Source: Archegozetes longisetosus (taxonomy: Eukaryota > Arthropoda > Arachnida > Sarcoptiformes > Trhypochthoniidae). Taken from it: a stretch of 64,000 nucleotides of DNA. This document shows, piece by piece, positions 57,801-64,000 of this stretch. Where the stretch lies: assembly GCA_018873245.2 (NCBI GenBank), contig JAEMBT020000007.1:12173129-12237128 (forward strand). The letters run 5' to 3'. Every line of letters begins with the position of its first letter. Within the stretch, counting starts at the first letter, position 1. Below the pieces are notes generated by a model. It worked only from the letters and a program-made list of their open reading frames with translations. It was not told the DNA's origin and searched no databases. The translations under genes were made by a program, and so were the position numbers.

Positions 57801-60800
57801 TGATGAAAGAAGATTAGAAGACAATGTGGCACTTCTAAAGCGCACTAAAAGTGTTTATGATAACGGAAAATTGTGGAGGAGAGCCAAAGTGACGCTCAAT
57901 TCGTTAGACAAATATTTCGTAGCATTTGTGGTGACCACTGGTTCTAACATGAATGGACACATTGCTTTAGATGATATTGAAATCGAAAATGGAGAGTGCA
58001 GGTCAGGATCACTATATGAATATTGTCTGAGAATCATTATCCAATTTAATAAAATGAATCCCTTTTTATTTGATGCAATAATACTTGAATTTTGTAGGAA
58101 TGTGGTTGATTGCAATTTCGAAACAGGTAAGACTGTATTTTGAAAAGTTTCTAGAAATTAATTAGATTTGGCTTTATGTTGGATGTTTGCAACAAAAATG
58201 AATATAGATAAATGTGGTTGGAGTAGTAATGTCGAGCTGACACAAGTCGATTGGGTCAGAAGGGATGGAATCAACTCGAATTTGTGTTATGGACCAACAA
58301 AAGATCATACGTTGTATACTGAAAAAGGGCATTATATGTACGCCTGCTATACCGGTGAACCTAAAGGACTTTTAGCTGCCATCACTAGCGAAGACTTTGA
58401 TTCCGGAATCGACAGGTGTTTAGAACTTTGGCTTAAATTCGTAAATGGTAATATTAATAGTTTGTTGCAAATAATTTGAATCTAGATTTAAAATGTCTCT
58501 TTACTGCTTTCAGTTCTTTGATAATCTGTCTCTAACTATGTGTTGAGTATAAATTAGATAAAAGCCTTTAACTCTAATTTATGCCTAATTCTAAACTTTT
58601 TTCCTACAATATTCTCATAATTAAAAGGCAGTGACTTGGTTTTGACTATCAGTTATGGACCAAATCTTGGTGATGGTCAACGAAACTGGACCATAATACG
58701 CGCCAATTCTAACCAAGGCATCAAAGATAACACGGATTGGACTTATTTTCAAATTGATATTCCTGCTTTGAATAATAACAATTTTGAGTTTATAACATTA
58801 GTTGTCACTTCATTATCAAATAGACAAAATACATCAATTGGATTAGCCGTTGATGATATCAAGTATTAAATTTATATTAAAAATATCAGTTATAAGGAAA
58901 ATGTAATATTGTTTATGCATAATTAGATTGATGCCTTATTCTTGTGGCCATCCGGTGACAACTACTTCCCCATTGATCAGTCCATTTCCACCTGAGCCAA
59001 CATTCGCGCCATCGCATTATGATTGCAATTTCGAAATAGATTTGTGTCTATGGGATACATTAAAAGGGAATCTAACGTGGAACAGAGTGCAAGGACATGA
59101 GCCTAATATGACAGACCGTTCGCCAGCAACAGATCACACCAAACTCTCAACAAGGGGTCACTATTTACTGATCAAAGGTATGGCTAATGCATCAACAGAT
59201 AACGAAGACGACAGTTATTACGATTCTGTCAATTTACTCGCTTATTTGAAATCAAAAAATGTGATTGAACTGAATGATGCGGACGCGGAGGGCTTTTGTA
59301 TCAAGTTCTGGTACATAATTGATGGTACGTCTAACGGATGGCTTAATGTTTCGCTAAGAAGTGCAGACTTTCCTTCGATGCTCGATGCGCCCTATTTTCA
59401 CACAGAAGGTATGCATGATTTTTCATTTGACCACTTCATAGATTCCAGTGTAGCGCTCTGAATGAGATACTCGAAAAAAGGATAACATATATTCGTCAGC
59501 ATGTTCGAATAATTTCAATAACAAATGTTTGAGACTATTTTTTAAAAATTAAAATTTCAATCATTTTTACCTTAATTATGCAACAGAAGTGTTATTGAAT
59601 TTTGAAACTTGTTTGAACTGATCGAAGGTAGAGAAGCAAAACACTACACAGTGGCAATAGTAGAACAAATACTTCATTGTATTCCTTCTCATAGAGTGCT
59701 ATACAATAGTATTGTCTGACATTACTCAATGCTGTTACAATCCTACTGAACAACATAACTAAGTATTAGTTTGAATTCCGAATCACTACAATATTTGTTG
59801 ACAAGAATTGATTCAATTTTCCAAATGTCTTTACTCTTGATTCAATAATAATTCAGGAACTTTTGGTCCGACCTGGCAATACAATCAGGTTTACGTTAGA
59901 GATTTGCCGACTGCCTCTTATATTCTATTTATTGGTTACACGGGTCCTAATGGAATATTAACAATTGATGATATCTCATTCAATTTTGGTCGCTGTCCGT
60001 CTCAAGATTTTTGCGATTTCACTTCGAGCAGTTGTGGGTGGGATAATGACTTGTCGAAACCAGTTCGGTGGCAATTGGGCTCTGGAATTGAGGGCATCGG
60101 ACCAAAGGTTGATCACACAACTGGAGAAATGTATGGCAAATATCTCTACATAAACACAAAATCTTCATTGCTTAGCGCCGGACAGAAGGGTGCCCTCATA
60201 TCACCAGTTTATTCTCCCAATAAAAAATGCATACAATTCTGGTAAGAGAAAAATTATTAAATATTAACTCATAATGACTCGTTCCATACTTAAGTTTATA
60301 AAATCTTATAAAGCAATTTTACTGTATCTAGTATACTCTAGATTACTTATGTTACTTTGTTGCAATCGATCTTACTTTAATTGTTTTGCTTACTGTTTTA
60401 TAAACTTTATCTCGTATAAATTTAAAGGTTTTACTTTTATGGTCGAGAAGTCGGTGCTTTCAATGTTTATCTAAGATATAATGCTTTTGGGGAAACATAT
60501 CCATTGAGAACAGAAATAGACAGCGATATCGATGGATGGAAACTAATACAGATACCTGTCGTTAATCATAAATACAATTCTCCGTTTCAGTATATCATAG
60601 AAGTTACAATTGGTTCTAATAAAAATTCGAAAATAGCGATCGACGATATTCTTGTGAAAGAGTCGTGTCAACCAGTAGGTTCCTGTGATTTCGAACAGGA
60701 CTTTTGCTCTTACACTAATAATAAGACTATTTCTTCGTGGGCGAGAGGAATGGGACAAATATCAGTCTATGGACCGACAAAAGATCATACTTTAGGCGAT

Positions 60801-63800
60801 GAATTCGGTGTCTATTCCTATATAAACAAAGGTAAGAAAATGAAGTAAGTTTATTTTGCAAATAAATACTAGATAGAAATGTTGAAAACTGATCTTTAGG
60901 CAAAAGCGCAGTCCTAACGTCTCCATATGTAACTTTTCCATCGAGTTGTTGTGTCTCATTTTGGTATTACCGAAACGGCACGAAATTTCCTACATTTTCA
61001 TTAGTTTTGAGAGAATATAGAGAACAGAACACAAGTGAATTACTGACTGATGTCGTCAAATATGATCAACAAATAAATGGCGGTCAGTGGCAATACAATC
61101 AGTTTCAATTGAACAGGCCGGGAATCAAATTTAGACTATCTTTTGTCGCACAACTCGATCAAAATAACAAACAGTTTGTCGCTATAGATGATATAGATTT
61201 GAAACAAGGCTATTGTGAGAATAGAACTCACGCAGTTATTCCAGAATCTTGCGATTTTCATGATTATAGCTATGATAAGCAACACAAATGCGGATATTCT
61301 TGTGACTTCGAGGGCAACAATACTTGCAATTGGATCATAAACAATGTGACCTCAACTTTCATCATGGTTGACTTGAGCAAAGGCAAATCCATTCCCGCCA
61401 GAGATCACACTAAAAAATCAGACTTCAATGGAAGATATTTAAGATTATTGAACATATCGGGTCAATACGATAAGATACCTGAAGCGCAACTTATAAGTCC
61501 TGTTATAAGACATTCTTCGCCGATATGCAAATTCAGTTTTCATTATTATATGTCCGATCCGTTGGACAGGTCAGCAGTTCTCTCCATCAAGTTGTGGCCT
61601 TCTAATACTGGCAGGTTATAAAATAGACTAATTATGATTAGTTTAGTGAATTAGCAAAATTTGATTGATTCTCTTTCTCTGTTTTAGACCATCAGAAATA
61701 TTTAGAGTTGAAGGAGATATGGGTCAAGACTGGGTGGAAGGTAAAGCGGTTATTGGGAGAATCGCAAATGACTTTCAAATCATAATCGACGCAAAGCTTA
61801 ATGTGAATCAAGGAAATGGAGTGATAGCTATCGATGATATCCAATTCGAAGTACAAGACTGCGCACTTCCACTGCCCTCAGTTCCTTTGAGAACGCATTG
61901 TGACGATTCCAATAATGAGTTTTTGTGCAAAGATATAGGAAAATGTATTCCTATCAAACAGGTATTAATTAATGATTAACTAAACAGAAAAAATTAGTAA
62001 CAAATGGTTTGCCTATAGGTTTGTGATTTTCAAGATGACTGTTCAGGTATTATTCCAAAAATTCGAATATAGAATGTCGAATACGACAAAATGCTTGATA
62101 GTCATCAACAGTAATTTCAGTATAATTTGTAAGATGGATCTGAGAATCAATTGCTTCATTCATACTAATGAATACGAGCGACTTTTCCTAAGCTTTGTCG
62201 TTTGCGACATTTTTGTTTTCGACTCTGTTACTTCAGATTTTTTACGTTATCTTTCATATGATGACAGATTTCTCGGACGAAACTAATGCTTTCGCTAATT
62301 GTGATTCATCTCATGGAAGGTACTTTCGTTGAGTTTATTGAGATTACTTGAACATCAATTTTGCTTATTATGTTTGAAAATGCTCATCCATAAAATAGTC
62401 TTTACTGTCGATTCATATAAAAATAATTGTGTCAAAAATTTAATATCTATTTATCGATAGATGTGATTTTGAAGAAGGAATATGTGATTGGGATAACACT
62501 GACCTCAATTCTAATTATCATTGGAAATGGGCTTCTGCTAAAACGTTTTCGAGCTATTTCTATGCACCAAAACGAGACCATACTTTGAATACACAATTTG
62601 GTCATTATCTGTATTTATGGAACCAATATAATTCGAAAGCTAGGATTGAAAGTCCTTTCATGGAGAAGAAAGACAATACGTGTGAATTCAGATTTTATTA
62701 CACCTATAATACTAAATATTTGCACACGAGATATACTGAAATTCAAAATATAGGTTAGTTATCAATAAGCTTTACGTTTCAATCAAATTGAAAAATTCGA
62801 GCACAACCCAATACTAGTATTTCATATTGAATTTTATTGCATTTAAGGCAATTTGACAGTATATGTAAGATTTCAATTGGGAGGAACACTCTATAAATTG
62901 TGGTCGAAATCACAGCCACACGGGATGTACTTCGAGAGGAAAGCTATAGATTTATCTAATATTGAAGCGCCGTTCAGTGTTGTTATAGAAGCAAATGCAG
63001 GGAAAGATAAATACGGGGTTTGGGCTATCGATGATGTGTCGTTTTCCAATGGTTGCAAATTGCATCAAAACACTGTAGCTAACACGACTTATACTCCATT
63101 TCCACCCGTGACACAGTCAATCAAAGCTTGTTCTCCAGGTCAATTTGCATGTGATCTAAACACCAGTGAAGATTCGAAACCGTTCAAATGTATTGATGAA
63201 CAACAGAGATGCGATTTTATTTTTGATTGCCAAGATCAGACCGACGAATCAAATTGCGGTATAAATTCATTAAGTACTGGGTGGAGAGATGTGAGTGAAG
63301 GCCACTTCTATTGGGCTCTTAATGAATCAGCAAGTGTTGTGAAACGATCGGACGGTATCTCTGATCAGGCAATTCTCCAGTCAACCAGATTTGGACCGAG
63401 TGGCGCCACGTGTGTCATCAGTTTCAAATATTATATAGACAGCAAACTCACTTTTGGAACTAGGTTTGCGCAAGCACAATACAAACAAATTATCCTAAAT
63501 TAACTTTTTTTTCTTGAATAAATGAACAATATTCAGTTTAGAACTTTTGCTCAACTGGAATGCAACAGAACCTGTAGCACAGCTTTGGAAAGCAACTTCA
63601 AACACAAATAAATTGTGGAAATATCATACCCAATCTATTGGAGAACAGAAGTACGGATGGTTTTTGCAGTTTGTCGGTCAGAAAGAAATAAATGACGGCT
63701 CGAATTACACGCTCGCCATCAAAGATTTGAGTTTATTTGGTTGTGCAGAACCGAGAAGAACGCAAGTAATGTGTGTCGACGACTACTGGCAGTGCGATAA

Positions 63801-64000
63801 CATTGTCTGCATCGATAAGGATAAGGTATTGTCATGTTAGATTGTATTTTTCGAAAGCAGAGCATTTTAATGCACGAATACTTTAGGTTTGTGACTTTGC
63901 TGATGACTGTGGTGAAAATTCAGATGAAAATAAGAAAGTTTGCAAAAATTATGGTAAATGTTCTTTTGAAAGGCCTGCGAGGAGCAAACAAGAATTTCTT
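41696..64000 (+). CDS. Giant multi-MAM / LDLa domain protein (5' part, open at right edge)
   Basis: At least 41 exons, 5,148 codons to the edge. Exons: 41696-41807, 41893-42036, 42098-42363, 42416-43271, 43383-43862, 44056-44552, 44792-45664, 45735-45915, 46010-46433, 46554-46796, 47236-47939, 48286-48743, 49124-49397, 49492-49915, 50142-50431, 50550-51158, 51269-51732, 52731-53260, 53383-54032, 54265-54714, 54792-55121, 55357-55836, 56092-56157, 56256-56552, 56655-56939, 57031-57429, 57500-58001, 58098-58126, 58208-58447, 58628-58862, 58927-59408, 59857-60241, 60428-60831, 60900-61614, 61688-61961, 62019-62046, 62268-62319, 62461-62753, 62848-63463, 63537-63825, 63887-64000. Every MAM starts C-x-F-E...C-x-W, has a DHT...G-Y/F middle and ends AIDDI-x(n)-C; LDLa repeats show CDF--DC-D-SDE. 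The N-terminal hydrophobic stretch is a signal peptide or anchor. Closest known architecture: MALRD1/MAM-LDLa glycoproteins at cell surfaces. All exons join in frame; junctions with weak sites (exons 3, 20, 25) are less sure. Confidence 0.9.
45835..47939 (+). other. Domain block II: LDLa 1-3 alternating with MAM 7-8
   Basis: LDLa 1 is in exons 8-9 ([10 protein letters not shown]^GADEVNC, split by a phase-1 intron). MAM 7 starts [11 protein letters not shown]. LDLa 2 ([19 protein letters not shown], exon 10) has the full set of calcium-binding acidic residues. MAM 8 starts [10 protein letters not shown], and LDLa 3 ([19 protein letters not shown]) closes exon 11. The exon 11 acceptor at 47235 was chosen because the nearer AG breaks frame. 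Confidence 0.85.
48286..53925 (+). other. Domain block III: MAM 9-15
   Basis: MAM starts: [53 protein letters not shown] (split by a phase-1 intron), [15 protein letters not shown] and [10 protein letters not shown]. No LDLa repeats occur within. A ~1-kb intron (51733-52730), the longest in the gene here, lies between MAM 13 and 14 and contains no recognisable feature. Confidence 0.85.
53926..56140 (+). other. Domain block IV: LDLa 4-6 alternating with MAM 16-17
   Basis: LDLa 4 ([18 protein letters not shown]) lacks the usual DGSDE acidic block, so calcium binding may be weak. MAM 16 starts [10 protein letters not shown] and has DNTTG in place of DHTTG. LDLa 5 ends [22 protein letters not shown] 17 starts [10 protein letters not shown]. 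LDLa 6 is split by an intron (LVC^[15 protein letters not shown]). Confidence 0.85.
56141..61890 (+). other. Domain block V: MAM 18-25
   Basis: MAM starts: [46 protein letters not shown] (carried by a 29-bp microexon at 58098-58126), [30 protein letters not shown] and [11 protein letters not shown]. Before the last there is a vestigial extra start, [20 protein letters not shown] 22 follows a Pro/Thr-rich linker ([20 protein letters not shown]) that may be O-glycosylated. Confidence 0.82.
61891..64000 (+). other. Domain block VI: LDLa 7-9, MAM 26-27, start of MAM 28
   Basis: LDLa 7 spreads over four exons, including a 28-bp microexon (62019-62046) and a 52-bp exon (62268-62319). MAM 26 starts [10 protein letters not shown]. 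LDLa 8 has a Ser/Lys-rich insert ([12 protein letters not shown]) before [16 protein letters not shown]. The next unit lacks a normal C-x-F-E start ([19 protein letters not shown]) but keeps the core. LDLa 9 ends [19 protein letters not shown], and KCSFERPAR at the edge may open MAM 28. Confidence 0.8.

Overview
The window is AT-rich eukaryotic DNA with short GT-AG introns, no operons, and many decayed DNA transposons. Gene content (papain-family protease with an I29 prodomain, lysosomal glucocerebrosidase, SNAPC5-like factor, SLC46-like transporter, giant MAM/LDLa protein) points to an invertebrate animal. A small arthropod, perhaps a mite, is my inference; nothing here proves the species.

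Layout. 1-8.3 kb is a gene-free transposon graveyard: a pogo-type remnant and an 84-bp MITE, a foldback element, an internally deleted Tc1/mariner copy, and a large foldback element whose arms carry a minisatellite. 8.3-11.5 kb holds three small minus-strand single-exon genes: a membrane protein, a helical nuclear-type protein, and a secreted peptide. 13.2-13.9 kb is a non-autonomous element with long terminal inverted repeats. 14.8-16.8 kb is a complete five-exon cysteine protease (minus). 18.4-19.0 kb is a two-exon gene for a secreted Asp/His-rich protein (minus). 20.6-21.0 kb is a SNAPC5-like gene (minus). 21.8-23.5 kb is a second broken Tc1-like element. 24.0-25.9 kb is a complete five-exon GH30 glucosylceramidase (minus).

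26-37.7 kb is again mostly without intact genes. It holds a frameshifted phage-tail-collar-like gene, a mariner scrap, a ~120-bp tandem repeat, a hAT element inserted into a TTA-duplicating MITE (both target duplications intact), a GH16 glucanase fragment, and an ~870-bp palindrome. 37.7-40.1 kb is a complete six-exon MFS transporter of SLC46 type (plus). From 41.7 kb to the window end runs one gene on the plus strand with at least 41 exons. It encodes a signal peptide or anchor, about 27-28 MAM domains and 9 LDLa repeats over 5,148 codons, and is open at the right edge.

Splice structures were built by hand from the sequence. Every junction listed keeps frame, and the exon sums of all multi-exon genes are divisible by three. 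The genes share no obvious pathway; the window looks like ordinary scattered animal genes separated by transposon-rich spacers.
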